Shown here: piece after piece, positions 21,988-33,248 of the stretch
Layout of the letters: each line of letters opens with the position of its first letter
Position numbering within the stretch: the first letter of the stretch is position 1
Assembly: GCA_004802725.1 (NCBI GenBank)
Contig: SGPM01000017.1
Location: 124,001 to 188,000, forward strand
Direction of reading: 5' to 3'
DNA length: 64,000 bases
DNA from: Antrodiella citrinella
Taxonomy: Eukaryota; Basidiomycota; Agaricomycetes; Polyporales; Steccherinaceae
Program-made: the position numbers and the translations under genes
The notes under the pieces: generated by a model
Database searches by the model: none
What the model was told of the DNA's origin: nothing
What the model saw: the letters and a program-made list of their open reading frames with translations, nothing else

Positions 21988-24900
21988 CTACCCACGAGAC
22001 CCGCTCTCTGAAGCGTATAACGAGCTCGTACTTCGCTGAGCCGTACGCTCAACGATGGACGTACCATCCCTAAACCTCGTCCGGAATAGCACGTTCGCAT
22101 TCGTGAACAAACCTTCTTTCAGAGACACCACGATGAACTGCGACCCTTTGAAGCGTGTCCGGAACAGCTGGCCGATGTGCTGCGTGTGCGACAGGTCCAG
22201 CGCCGCGTCGATCTCGTCCAGGATGTACATCGGTGCGGGTTTGAATTGCAGCAGGGACATGATCAGCGAGAGGGCGATCAACGAGCTAGAAAATAGAGTA
22301 TGAGGTATGTATTCATTCGCATGAGAAAATGCGAAGCCTACCGTTGGCCTCCACTCAGCTCTGTCAAGCTTTGCTTCCACACCGTCCCGAGTTGGACTTT
22401 GACTTCCAATCCATGCATAAGGTCCTTCCCGTCCGGCGGTTGGAGCTTCGCGAAGTTACCTGGGAGCAATTCGGCGAAGATACCACCGAAGTCACTATTG
22501 CATGCAATGCGTCAGGACAAGTGAGATTGACGCAAGCAGGGAGAGGCATACCCGTTGACTTTGGTCCACGTCTTCTCAAGCGCGTCCATCTTATAGCGGT
22601 CAAGCTCTTCGATAGTCTGCTCGATCTTTTCCTTGTCCTTGAGCACGGTGCCCAACATCTTCTTCAGAGACGCCTCCTTCTTCTCAACACTGCGCAGAGC
22701 ATAAGCCAGAGCCAAATAATTCCAGTGGCATGAGCGGTACAAACGCACCTGTCGATCATGTTGATGACCTTGGGGTTGATCTTCTTCTTCATCCCCTTCT
22801 GCTTAGCTTCCAGTTTATCCGCTTCGCTCCGCAGTTGATTCATGTTCTCAGACTCAAAGTCGTACAATGAACCTGGCTTGCCGAAGTTCCTGCGAATCCA
22901 GAACGTCAACAAAAGTCTCATGCAGAATACGTGGGCGAGACTCACTCATACTCCTCTGCAATCCATTCGTACTGTTTCTCCAACCCACTCACAAAGTTGA
23001 CAGCGCTCGCCTGCTCTTTCCCAAGGTTCACAATATCGTGCTCCAGCTGCTGGATCTGCAAGTCAGCGTCCGAAATGGCTTGTTTCTTCTCTTTGATCGT
23101 CGTCTCGAGTTCTTTGAGCTCATTGTCAAAACGTGTTAGAGTTGCGCGCTCCTCCGAGAGTTTGTTCTCAGCTTTGGCGTGAGCAGCCTGGAGAAAGAGT
23201 CAGTGTAGGTAGACGTGTTGTAAGCAGTGATGTAGAGGATGAGACTGACCATGTTTGCGTCACGGGTTTCCTCGAGCTTGGCTAGCTCTTTATTGAGTTT
23301 CTCGATACCTTTGCGTGCCTCCGTGATTTCTTCCTCTGCGGATTGAATATCTTTCTCAAGTTGCTCTGTGGGGATAGAGATGAATATCATCCATTTTCGG
23401 TGAAACGAATTATGTTTTACCGAGCTCGAGTACGGCAGTCTGGACTTCTTTCTGTTGAGTCTTTACGACAACAGCATGCTTCTGAAGGGCAGCCTTTTGC
23501 TTCGAGACATCAGCCTTAGCAGGTAGAATGTCAGCATTCCCGCAAATTATTCCAAGCGTGCGTCATGCGAACCTTCAACTGTTCAATTTTGCCTTCCTTG
23601 TTGTTCTTGAACTCTTCCATGTCACGCTCAAGCTTCTTACAGTCAGCCTTGGCGACCTTCTGCCTCTCCTGAGCAGCTTCTATCGCAGCGGTCAGGTCCG
23701 CAATGCTCTTCTTGCAACCTTCGACGTCCGCCGCAAGCTTCACGACACCCGTCAGAAAATGTATTACGCGTCGTTCCTGCATGCAGACTCACTCTGGAAG
23801 CATTGCTCGCCCCATCCTGCTCCTCCACCAGGTGCATCTCATGCTGCTTGATATCGAGCTCCTTCGCCAACTTCTTCCACCTCTCCCTGCCTTCTCTCTC
23901 GCGCTCGTAATCCTTCTCCAATACCTCCAGCCGCCCTCTCGCCTCGCCCAGCTTCCTCTCAGCTTCAAGCAGGTCTTGCACTTTGATGAGGATGCCACTG
24001 CTGTTGGGCGCAGAACCACCACTGAGAGTACCAGACGGATCGTACACGTCGCCATCTAGGGTGACGGACTTGACGCCGCCGACTTGAGGGGAGAAGGTGA
24101 CGAGCTTCGCGGACTCGGCGTCATCGCAAACGAGAGCGTCACCGAAAACGTAGGCCATTGCGCTAGCGACCTCTTGGGGATAGCCTACCAGGGACAGTGC
24201 CAGGTTGACTTTGCCTGGCGCGAGACGGTTCGCTGCTGCTATTTTCTGAAGTGCCATTATCAGCGATGCCCGATACAGTAGGGGAAGAAGCGCAGATACC
24301 GACCTGAGCAGATACCTGAAAGGTGCTGATCTTGTTCAACGGGATGATGGTGACGCGTTTCTTCAGGCGTCCATTCTGGAGCAACTCCTTACCGACGCGT
24401 TCATTGTCCACGACGACGTTGTACAAGCGACCACCCGCGGTGATTTCGAGCGCAGTGGCCTTGTTGAAGTCTACCGGCTTTAACGAAACGAGCGTAGCTA
24501 CCAAGCCCTTGACTTGCCTTCGGTCAAAGTTGGCTGACGGTGCGGTGTAGTCGAAGTTCAGGTTCGCTAGTCTTTGTTTCACTGCATCTCGTGCCTGCTC
24601 AAGAACGTCAGCCGCGGTTAGTGGAAGGAAATTCGTGGACACGCTACCTCTGTGAACTGCCGCACTGCCGCTTTCGCATCTCGAAGAGCACCTTCCACCT
24701 CTTGCTCTCTCTCAGCGGTCCAACCTGTCTGCAACACCTGCTTGCTGAATTTCTCCACCTCGACGCGCATGCTTTCGAGCTGTCTTTTGCCATCACCGGC
24801 CTCCCGTTCTACCTCCTTCCATCGTTGCTGAAGGTGTGTCAATTCTTTCTCGCTGTTGGCGAGCTTCTTAACGCCTTGTTCATGTTCAGTCGCTGCTTGA

Positions 24901-26344
24901 GCTACCCGACCTCTAGCATCGGCGAGCTGACCCATGTACCCGCCACCAGTCGTGGTGGAGCTGCCCGATGTCAAACCGGTCAGGAGCGTCTGTAGAAGCT
25001 CTTCGGAGTTGCTTAGAGCTGTCTGCAGCTCGGTATGCTTGCCCTTGACCGCGTTGTGAGCAGTTGTGAGATCGTGCACTTGCTTCTGCTTCTCTGAGAG
25101 AGATCGCTTTGCCTGTCACAACATGTTAAACACACCATCACGGAAGAGACACCTCGTACTGCTCACCTCCTCGAGTTCATCCAACAATCCTTGTACCCTG
25201 GTTTCCTCGTCCTTGATTGAACCGTGTTTCAGTTCAGCTTGTGTTCTAATCTTCTCCACCACCTTGCCCAACTCTAAAGCTTCCTCCTCTAATTTCTTGA
25301 ACTTCCCGCCCTTCTTCATCTCCTTCTCCCGTTGAGCCGCTACATTCTGAGCCTCCTTCTCCGCAGATTCGATCTCCTTCGTGCACCTCGCCTTCCCCTT
25401 CTGCACCTTCCTGATCTCAGCCTCTTTCTCGTCTATCTCAGCCTCCTTCGCCTCTGCACGCGCTTTCCCCTCTGTCCACTCCCAAGCCCTTAGCATCCGA
25501 CCAATACGTTCCAACTTCGAGACCGATTTCTGGTATTCGATGAAGGACCGCTTCTCGGCGCGCAGGGTATCGAGTTTTGGCGTGATTTCTTCGACCAGCA
25601 GGGAGGTGATTTCTTGGACGCGTTTCTCCTTCTTTCCCATGGTCTTCTTGGCTTTGTCCTTTCGCTCCTCGAACATGCGCGTTCCCGCCGCCTCTTCCAC
25701 CATGCCCAAAATCTCCTGAGGACGCATGTTCAAGACCTAGAGAACGTCATTAGACGCGACCACAGATCGCAAGACTTAGGCTACACACCTTTGTAATTCG
25801 GCCTTGCATAATCAGGAAATTTGGGTTGTTAATGTTGAGCTGAACACTCTGGAACAGGGTCTGAATAGTATGCTGCTGGGACTTGTGTCCGTTCAGGAGG
25901 TATTTTGTGATGTTGGGCAGCGCGATTTGACGTGTCACGGTAATCTGCTTGCAGTTCTCAAGTCCAACGGGAGAGCTTTCACGATCCGAATTGTCGAACA
26001 CGATGGTCACGCTGGCCTTCGTGATGCCTGCCTGCCCACGCTTGTAGATGAGGTCTTGTTGATTTGCCGCTCGCATCTATGATTTAGAAGTGAGACAGTG
26101 TTCATATGCAGAGCATTACAACGCACAGAGGACATGTTGGTAATACCGAGGACGAAACATATCGCGTCAAGGATGTTAGACTTGCCGGATCCATTGAGAC
26201 CAGTGATGGCGTTGAAGGAGTCGTCCCAGCCAATGATTTGGGTGCGTACAGGGTACGACTTAAAGCCTTGGAGCGAGTGTGTCAATGCGCATCTGTCCAA
26301 AACCAGCAAAACATACCTTCGAGGACAAGCTCTTCTATACGCAT
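21988..26344 (-). CDS. SMC2: condensin subunit SMC2
   Basis: The SMC2 ATPase of condensin, which forms loops and compacts mitotic chromosomes with SMC4. Exon 1 is [10 protein letters not shown]. After an intron comes [17 protein letters not shown] and the Walker A loop GLNGSGKSN (residues 32-40). Family-specific stretches include [40 protein letters not shown] and [20 protein letters not shown]. Long coiled coils flank a hinge (VAYGNR-like segment, [31 protein letters not shown]). The C-terminal head has the ABC signature [20 protein letters not shown] and Walker [21 protein letters not shown]. About 1200 residues over many exons. The tail ends ASESGSRG. It is intact by inspection. It shares its 5' region with a divergent DUF262 gene. 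Confidence 0.95.
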
Positions 26345-26820
26345 CGTGATCACCGTTGTTGAACAAGACAAGACGCGACGCGACGCGCCCGCGCGTTTCA
26401 AAGAATGGCATCACGTGCTTCGCGCAGCTCATAGCGCTGAAAATCGCGAATTGCCTGATGCGTGCACCCTTTTCTTCCGAATTCACATGGAACTTCTGCG
26501 TTCACTTCTTCAACTCACATGGATGCTTTTCCGTGCTACTGAATGTCCGCCTTCCCCTCGTCATGTCGAGCAAAACACGACGCGACGCGCCACGAGAATA
26601 TCACGTGCGACGCGATTGCTCATGGAGCGGCGCTTAAATACTCTTGATACTTTTGATGGCGTTTTGGCGTTTTCCGCCTCTCCGATTGGAATTTATTAGG
26701 CAGAGGAACCGGGAGGGGGTGGCAACGCGACCTTCAGGGTTACTTTCATGCTCCTTTGTCCTTCCCACCATTGCCCCCTCCCTTGCCCTGCTTTCCTCCG
26801 TTGACGGTCTGTGAACATCC
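26345..26820. promoter_or_regulatory. bidirectional promoter SMC2 / DUF262-1 with repeated ACGCG and CACGTG sites
   Basis: This 476-bp divergent promoter contains two similar modules. Module 1 has gacgcgacgcgacgcgcc at 26372-26389 followed by CACGTG at 26412-26417. Module 2 has cacgacgcgacgcgcc at about 26576-26591, followed by CACGTG at 26600-26605 and another ACGCG. ACGCG is the core of the MluI cell-cycle box bound by MBF-type factors at G1/S in fungi. CACGTG is an E-box bound by bHLH factors. Cell-cycle control of SMC2 fits; control of the DUF262 gene is inference. Confidence 0.55.
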
Positions 26821-29800
26821 ATGGCGTTATCCGACCAGGGATCCGACCTCACCGACCTGTCGGATGAGGAAACGGAAGATGAATACGTACCGGCCAAGCG
26901 AACGAGACAAAGGAAAGAGATTGAGTATAAGGTTGTTCTTCTCCGCCGCCACTTACAAACAGGGGCCCTGACAATTCGTTCGCGCAGGTCATTAACGCGT
27001 TGAAACCACCACGGACCGCCACCTATTCCGTCCGGAGTCTGTATGGTACGTTTGACGCGCTTTTTTGAACTATCTCAAGCTGAACCTCCTTACAGACCAG
27101 ATCGAGCAGAATACTGTGGATCTTAATCCGCCTTATCAACGAGGTTCATTCATTTCCACATCTATCTACAACGTTGGACCCACAATGTAAAACAGATTTT
27201 GTTTGGCCTGAGAACAAGCAAGTGGCTCTGATAGACTCCATTATGCGGAACTATTACATTCCGCCTATCATATTCGGTGAGTCTTTTGGACATCGGCACA
27301 CTACGGTGTATTGAAACGCAAACCGCTTCGATTGTAGTCCTCCAACGACTGGAGGACGGTTCTGAGCTTCGCAGGTGCATTGATGGGAAACAGCGTCTGA
27401 CCTCAATAACAAGGTATTACCAATTTGCAAACCAATCTTGTGTATATTGCTCACAAATCGATCTAAACTAGATTCATGCAAAACGAAGTAAGCAGTCACG
27501 TCTCTGGATTGACTGTCATACACGGATTGATGGCTTTCGGTCGTGCAACACGTAGACATATCGCAAGTCGCTGTTTCTTTACTTATGCATTACTCCACTG
27601 ATTCTGTTTCGTTTCTTAGATCAAGACATGTCAGTTCACATCATCTCCGTACTTTAGGTGTCTAACACATTCTGCAGCGTTACAGGGAGGAAGTTTTGGT
27701 GCCAGAAGAACGCGGGGAGACATCAAGTGATCTCCAAAGCAACCAAGCAGAACTTCGAGAACAAGCAGATTGTTTGCATGGAATACGATGACCTCACAGA
27801 AGAACAGGAACGAGAGATCTTCCAAGTAAGTAGTGACAATCCTACATACTCGACCGGCCTGGCTGATACAATCCCAGCGCGTACAAATGGGCGTGGCTTT
27901 GACTCCTGCTGGTACGATAAGCGTCACCTTTCGTTGCGACTTCAAATATTGAGCATCTCTAGAACGATTGGCAGCACTGACAGGCGATTGGGCGAGTCTC
28001 ACCCGAGATGTTCAAGACGAGATCTTTAGCGAAAAATTTGGTGCTGATCTCGGTTGGGGTACTTCCCATGGACGCGACATCCAAGCCATTGCAGGTGCAC
28101 TCTGTCTGATGGTCGGCTTCCCGGAGACCAAGCATCCCACTGTTTCACTGCTGGACAAGTGGCTACAACAAACCGAAACGAAGGCCTCTTCAAAGCGGCG
28201 CGAGCTGATGACGGTGTTCAAAATGTTTGCGCACATGGCCAGTGACGACACATTCAACGCTTGCTTCGGGCCTGAAAACGGAGGGAGAATGATGGCTGTC
28301 GAGTTCCCCATGATTGCCGTCCTCATTTCTGTCTACCAGGACAAGATGTCATTCGCACAGCTCTCCGACGCAATCGCAGCAATGCGGTTGGACGTGCGTT
28401 TGAAGCACGCGGAGATGAAAAACCTCAAAAGAGTGACGATGACGATGTGGGCGTTCTTGAACAAGGGTTTCAAAAAGTATGAGAAGCCGAGGGGCGATCG
28501 GACGGCCGCAAGTGTCTTCAAATCCTTGCTCAAGGAACAGAAGGTGCCCGTGGTCAAAGCCGAGAAACGGAAACGTACGGAAGATAGTGATGCTGAGGAC
28601 GACGACGCCGCCGGGACGAAGACTCGAAGTGCCAAAGCCCGTGCCATTGTCAAGCCCGAGCCTACGCCAAAGTTTCGGAAGGCCTCCGCTACGAAGTCCG
28701 CCGTGAAGTCTAGTACGGCGGCGACGGCAGCTGCGAAAACGACCATGAAGCGAACTGCTAAAATTCCACAGGATCTCGTTGGACCCTCAGCTAGTAACTC
28801 CACAGTACCTGATCGTCAGACCGCCATTCGAGGTGGTCGCAAGCCCAGAGGTACACCAGCCTCGAAGAACGATGAGCAGCCCCAGGCTTCGACTTCTCGT
28901 CTCCCAGCTTCGACATCAGCACGGTTGCCGCGCTCTCCCGTTCTTCCGCTTCCACGAAACCCCAAACCTACGTCTACTGCACATTCGCCCGTGGTCTCAT
29001 CTCCCCTGATACCAAGCCCCACCAGGGGCCGACTTTCCGCAATCCAAGACGCGAAAGACAAAGCGAAGAGGATCGAGCTCTCACTGTCACCGAGCAAGGA
29101 CGTGCCAAAGAACGCCACACCACCGGAAGTCAAAGCGGCTGCCCCTCTGTCAGCGAACGGGCAGTCTAGTCTGCAGAACGGGAATTCTGCGACTCCACCT
29201 GCCCCTCTCCACGTTGATGTATTCAAAGCGAACCATGCGACTCAGAAGGCGGCGAACCAGATGTGGAACCACAATGCGGGCATAGTTAATGGACCCCGCA
29301 CAAGCATTCTCTCTCCTATTCTGACGAATCCGCCGCCTGTTTCCCAATCACAAGCAAGACAGTCTCCCGTTGCCAGTACCAGCGCCGTTACCGCGGAGCC
29401 AAGGTCAGCAGGGGGAATCAATGGCGCTGGTGGTGCGATTGCAGACCCACGGTTGGCGGCGGGCGGGAACAAGGCACCCAGTCCGAGTACGGATCCTAGG
29501 GCCAGTAGCATCGCAAGTTCAAGACCAGATCATTCTCGAGCTGGGTCTGCTGCACCAGTTTCGTATCCACCGCGGCCGTACCACACGCCGACGTTCCCTG
29601 CTCATGTACCGGCTGCTGTCGCGAGTTCGACTCTTACACCTCAGACTCGATCACCCGTTGTAGAGAAAGCGCCGCCGCCTGCTGCGAGTCCCCCGCCGTT
29701 GCCCGCTGGTCCAGTTCCTCCTTCAGGCTCAAGCCATGCACTGCAAGCCCTCGATGGTCTTGGATTTTCATCGTCCGCTGGTGGTCTTCCGCCCCCTCCC

Positions 29801-30289
29801 GTTATGCAGAGAAGAACTTCCAGCACTAGTTCTAAACACTCCTCACTACCAGAACGCCCTGCCACGCTACCAGAAAAGCCATCCGCGCTCGTTAGAACGG
29901 CCTCCAACGCTTCGCATATCTCGTACGCGTCTTCGCATGGACTTCCCCCCAACACGCCACGAGAGCGTCGCGGTACTAGACGTATCACTGCTTCCTGGGA
30001 ACGTGAAGCAGACCGGCAGCGCCTCTTAGATGCACGAGCGTCGTCAAGATCTCGATCCCCGCGCGACAATCGCGACCGTGACCGTGACCGTGGCCGCGAC
30101 CGCAACCAAGACCGCCGAAATACCTTTTCGGATTATGGCGAGAGAGGGAGAGGCGGATATCATCCTCGTCTGGATTCGGTCGCGGATCGTGATATGAGTT
30201 TGGAAAGTAGAGGAAGAGGTAGAGGAAGAGGCAGGGGGAGGGGAACCTCGGATAGTCCTGAGGGTAGTTACAAGGACAGGAGGTACTAG
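26821..30289 (+). CDS. DUF262 (GmrSD/SspE N-domain-like) protein 1 with disordered RGG/RD tail
   Basis: The N-terminus is acidic (MALSDQGSDLTDLSDEETED), then basic. The DUF262 core is spread over many small exons: NALKPPRTATYSVRSLYDQI, LNPPYQRDFVWPENKQVALI, DSIMRNYYIPPIIF, then CIDGKQRLTSITR. The YQR...W and DGKQR motifs match the conserved ParB/Srx-fold nucleotide-binding motifs of bacterial DUF262 proteins. Two microexons follow DGKQR: 16 nt at 27472-27487 (FMQNE) and 10 nt at 27620-27629 (IKT). Then come KFWCQKNAGRHQVISKATK, EEQEREIFQRVQMGVALTPA and a helical region to about KYEKPRGDR. The rest, about 580 residues, is disordered Ser/Pro/Ala with Lys patches, ending in RDRDRDRGRDRNQDRR and a GRGRGRGRGRG stretch. 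I see no DUF1524/HNH domain. Nuclear, nucleic-acid-associated function is inferred. Confidence 0.8.
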
Positions 30290-31085
30290 CGGGCGTGATG
30301 CCCAGTGAGGGTAAGTCGCTGGTGAATGTCTTGACAGTATACTAACCCTGCTATTTTATAGTGTCCCCAGCCTTGGCGACTGCGGTGCATGCTGTAGACT
30401 GCAGCACAGTCCCCCTTATGATTATGAACACGATCCAGCACCTACATTACTACTTCAATCACATCTTTTATTCTATCAACGCCTATTCACTTGGACATTG
30501 TATCTGAGGACCTTGACTTGTTCCTCAAGAATGTATTATAGCTGTTTCCGACCTTCCAGTACGCTATGAACAAAATAAACGTTTCCTCCTCTTCACTCTT
30601 GTTGATCGACTTCCGACGAATTGCCACCCCTTTGTCCAGAAGGAACGTATGCACTAGAGGTTGACTAGTAACTCCTTTGCCGCAGCGCTCCTCTGGTCTC
30701 CACTTTTCCATGTCTGAAAATCAATCATGTTTGCTCGTTCTCGAAAGAGATCCAACGGGCATCTTCTCTGCAAACGCGTTCCAGCCTGCTGTTCAGTGAC
30801 ATTCCTGCACAAAGTGATCTCGTATGGTCAGGGCCAAGTCGAATATTATAACGATCTTGACCGCGGTAAGTACTTACCATCTGCCAAACCGTGTACTGAG
30901 TCCGGCCTCTCTCTCACCTCGGTCCTTGTCACCCGTTTACGCCTCGACGTTTTTAACGTTCTGCTACCTCCCTTTACTCTCTTTGCTACTTTGCTCATTG
31001 CTGTCGTTTTCGTACTCGCAATTTCCTTGTTGAACGCCCTCCCCAGTCAGCTCATCACTTACTACAAGTGGACAAGCGTGCCGCC
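30290..31085. other. intergenic region
   Basis: 3' region of the DUF262 gene and 5' region of the glycosidase gene. A GT-AG-like stretch (about 30310-30361) just after the DUF262 stop may be a 3'UTR intron. Long open frames upstream of 31068 look like UTR. No other gene was recognised. Confidence 0.4.
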
Positions 31086-32509
31086 ATGCCAAGCATTTCG
31101 CCTCCATCATTCACCCTACGACGGCTCTTCCTGATCTGCGTCGCGTCCACGTCGTTCTCCTCGTCGATCTACGCGCAAGATCTCACAGCGGACCAGGTCA
31201 GCACCGTCAAACAACGTCTGCAGGAGGGCGCGCAACAGAGCTGGGAGCTGGGTACGCGGGCGCAGGCGTTGACCGAGTACGACTCCCCCTCTTACAGTGT
31301 CACGAACGGCACGAAAGTCCCTCCACCGACGTCGAGTCCTCCCGGGTCGCTCGATGAGGTATTCAACATCACCAAAACCGTCTTGGAGGCGCGCACGAAG
31401 GCTTTCGCGAATGTGACTGGTCCACAACCTCTTGTTGCAAACGACGGCTCGTCAGCAGACCCTGCTAGCATCGGTGTAGCCGTGCTCCTTGCGAACTGGA
31501 CCGGACAAGGATCGACAGATGGGGTAGACTATGCGGGAGCAGCGCAAAGCCAATTGGAGTACCTGTTGACTCAGGTGCCGAGGACGAGCGACGGCGCGAT
31601 CTCACATCGTGTTTCCGAGGTGCAATTGTGGTCGGACTTTGTGTACATGGTGCCGCCGTTCTTGGCGTACTATGGTGTTCTGTCAAACAACCAGAGTTTA
31701 GTCTCCGAGGCGTACAACCAAGTCAAGCTGTACAGGCAGTATTTGGGGGACAGCAGTGCGGGAGGAATTTGGAAGCATATTGTGATGGGATCGACGGTTC
31801 CTCCGGACCCAGGTCATTGGTCTACAGGTACGTTGTAAACTTTCTTGAGTTTCATCCATGTTCTTACATTTGCGTCTCGTCAGGCAACGGATGGGCAGCC
31901 GCTGGAATGCTACGCGTTCAAGGGACCATCCAGAACTCGCCATTCCCAAACAACTTCAAAACGGAGATGTCAGACCTCAGCAACTGGGTAACAGAGATCC
32001 TGAACGGGATGTACCCCCACTTGGTGCGTTTTCTCTACTTTCTCATTCTCGCATTCGACCAACTTACAGTATGATATCGTCCATAACAGCGATCTGACCA
32101 ACTCTTCCTGAACTACGCCGACAACAACTCCACCTTTTCCGACGCCGCGTCCACCGCCCTGCTCGCCAGCGCCGCATACCGTCACGCCCTCCTCAACAAA
32201 GTGCACACCCAACTCCCCAACGCCGAACGCTCCCGCCTCGCGCTCGTCTCCCCGACCAACTCCTCAAACTCCTCCCTCGGCCACTTCGACCAGAACATGT
32301 GGCTCACGCCCGTAGTAAACCCGCACCAGTTCGGAATTCAGGGCAGCGAGAGTCCGGAGGCGCAGGCGTTCGTCGTGGAGATGCAGGCTGCGTGGGGAGA
32401 CTGGGTCAGGGCGGGCTCGCCCGGTGCCAGTTCTGGCACGCAAGTGAGAGCCAGTGTGGGCTCTTTGTCGCTGGCTTTGCTCGCGGTGATCTACTCCGTT
32501 ATTCGCTGA
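31086..32509 (+). CDS. secreted six-hairpin glycosidase-like protein, probably GPI-anchored
   Basis: Start chosen at 31086 because of the gccgccATGc context; an in-frame ATG at 31068 is also possible. The signal peptide is LRRLFLICVASTSFSSSIYA, with likely cleavage before QDLTADQ. The mature protein has DLTADQVSTVKQRLQEGAQQ, WELGTRAQALTEYDSPSYSV, SIGVAVLLANWTGQG, SEVQLWSDFVYMVPPFLAYY, YRQYLGDSSAGGIWKHIVMG and GHWSTGNGWAAAGMLRV: the repeated helical hairpins and aromatic clefts of six-hairpin glycosidases (GH105/GH88-like). Introns lie at about 31828-31883 and 32022-32090. The C-terminus ends in a hydrophobic stretch (VRASVGSLSLALLAVIYSVI) after a small-residue region (GASSGTQ), a GPI-attachment pattern. 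Cell-wall or plant-polysaccharide processing is inferred; the catalytic Asp was not identified. Confidence 0.7.
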
Positions 32510-33248
32510 TGGTCATGCTCCACGCATGGCTTTGGAATGGCTTTGGACGATGACGGAACATTATTTATTCTTTCAGACGTTTGCTTGTTTTGCTTTGGGC
32601 ACCTGGTGTTGGACACTGGTTTTACTTGCTGTTTATTCTCACAAACTTAGCTGGAAGGTTCTCCACGATCCTATCGACTTCGCTTTCTTGATTCTTTCGG
32701 TTGGCTGTACGCTTGAGCTTACCCTCTTCCTTCCTTCGTTCGATTTCAAAGGACCACACGGGTGCTGCTGCTATCGCTGTAGATCTAACATACTCATGTG
32801 CTTTATTTCTTCTGGATGTTTCTCCTTTTGCTTCACGAATCCCACATCTTCTAATCACACCCCCACAATACCACATTCCACAATTATATCTTCTATCTTC
32901 ACAAATCTATATACCTTGGCTTGGTGTATGCCACTGTAGACACTCTCCCTCCCTTCCATGCGTACGTACAAATACAATCGCGAACGCTATATATCCAAGC
33001 AGTACGTCTAGATTTCAGAGGCTGACCCTCGAAGTTAAGCAATCGGGGCTGGCAGCTTTTCAATAATTACTGATCCAAGCAGATGCGGTAGGTTCCGTAG
33101 GTGTATTTTGCTGGTGCTGAGAGATGATGGTGGTATGCATATATGATGGAGGTGAGGTCGGCAGGGACTGTTGGAAAATGATGCGAATACAGTGTCAGCG
33201 TTTCGGTCAAACAGACCACTCTATACTGGCATCCAGCTCACCTGAACC
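32510..33248. other. convergent 3' intergenic region
   Basis: 3' sequence of the glycosidase and the MFS gene. A segment at 33015-33055 superficially resembles part of a 5S rRNA but is not convincing (see rejected items). No gene was recognised. Confidence 0.4.

Noticed and set aside
28333..29511. Long minus-strand ORFs across DUF262-1
   Set aside because: Antisense shadows of the GC-rich, low-complexity tail; no motif of their own.
30727..31134. 135-codon plus-strand ORF upstream of the glycosidase
   Set aside because: It overlaps the glycosidase start in another frame, has no family resemblance and probably lies in the 5' UTR.
33015..33055. 5S rRNA-like segment (gaagttaagcaatcggggctgg)
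   Set aside because: Only the A-box-like part resembles 5S; the flanks do not form the helix I ends or the fungal 5S consensus. Treated as coincidence unless a covariance search says otherwise.
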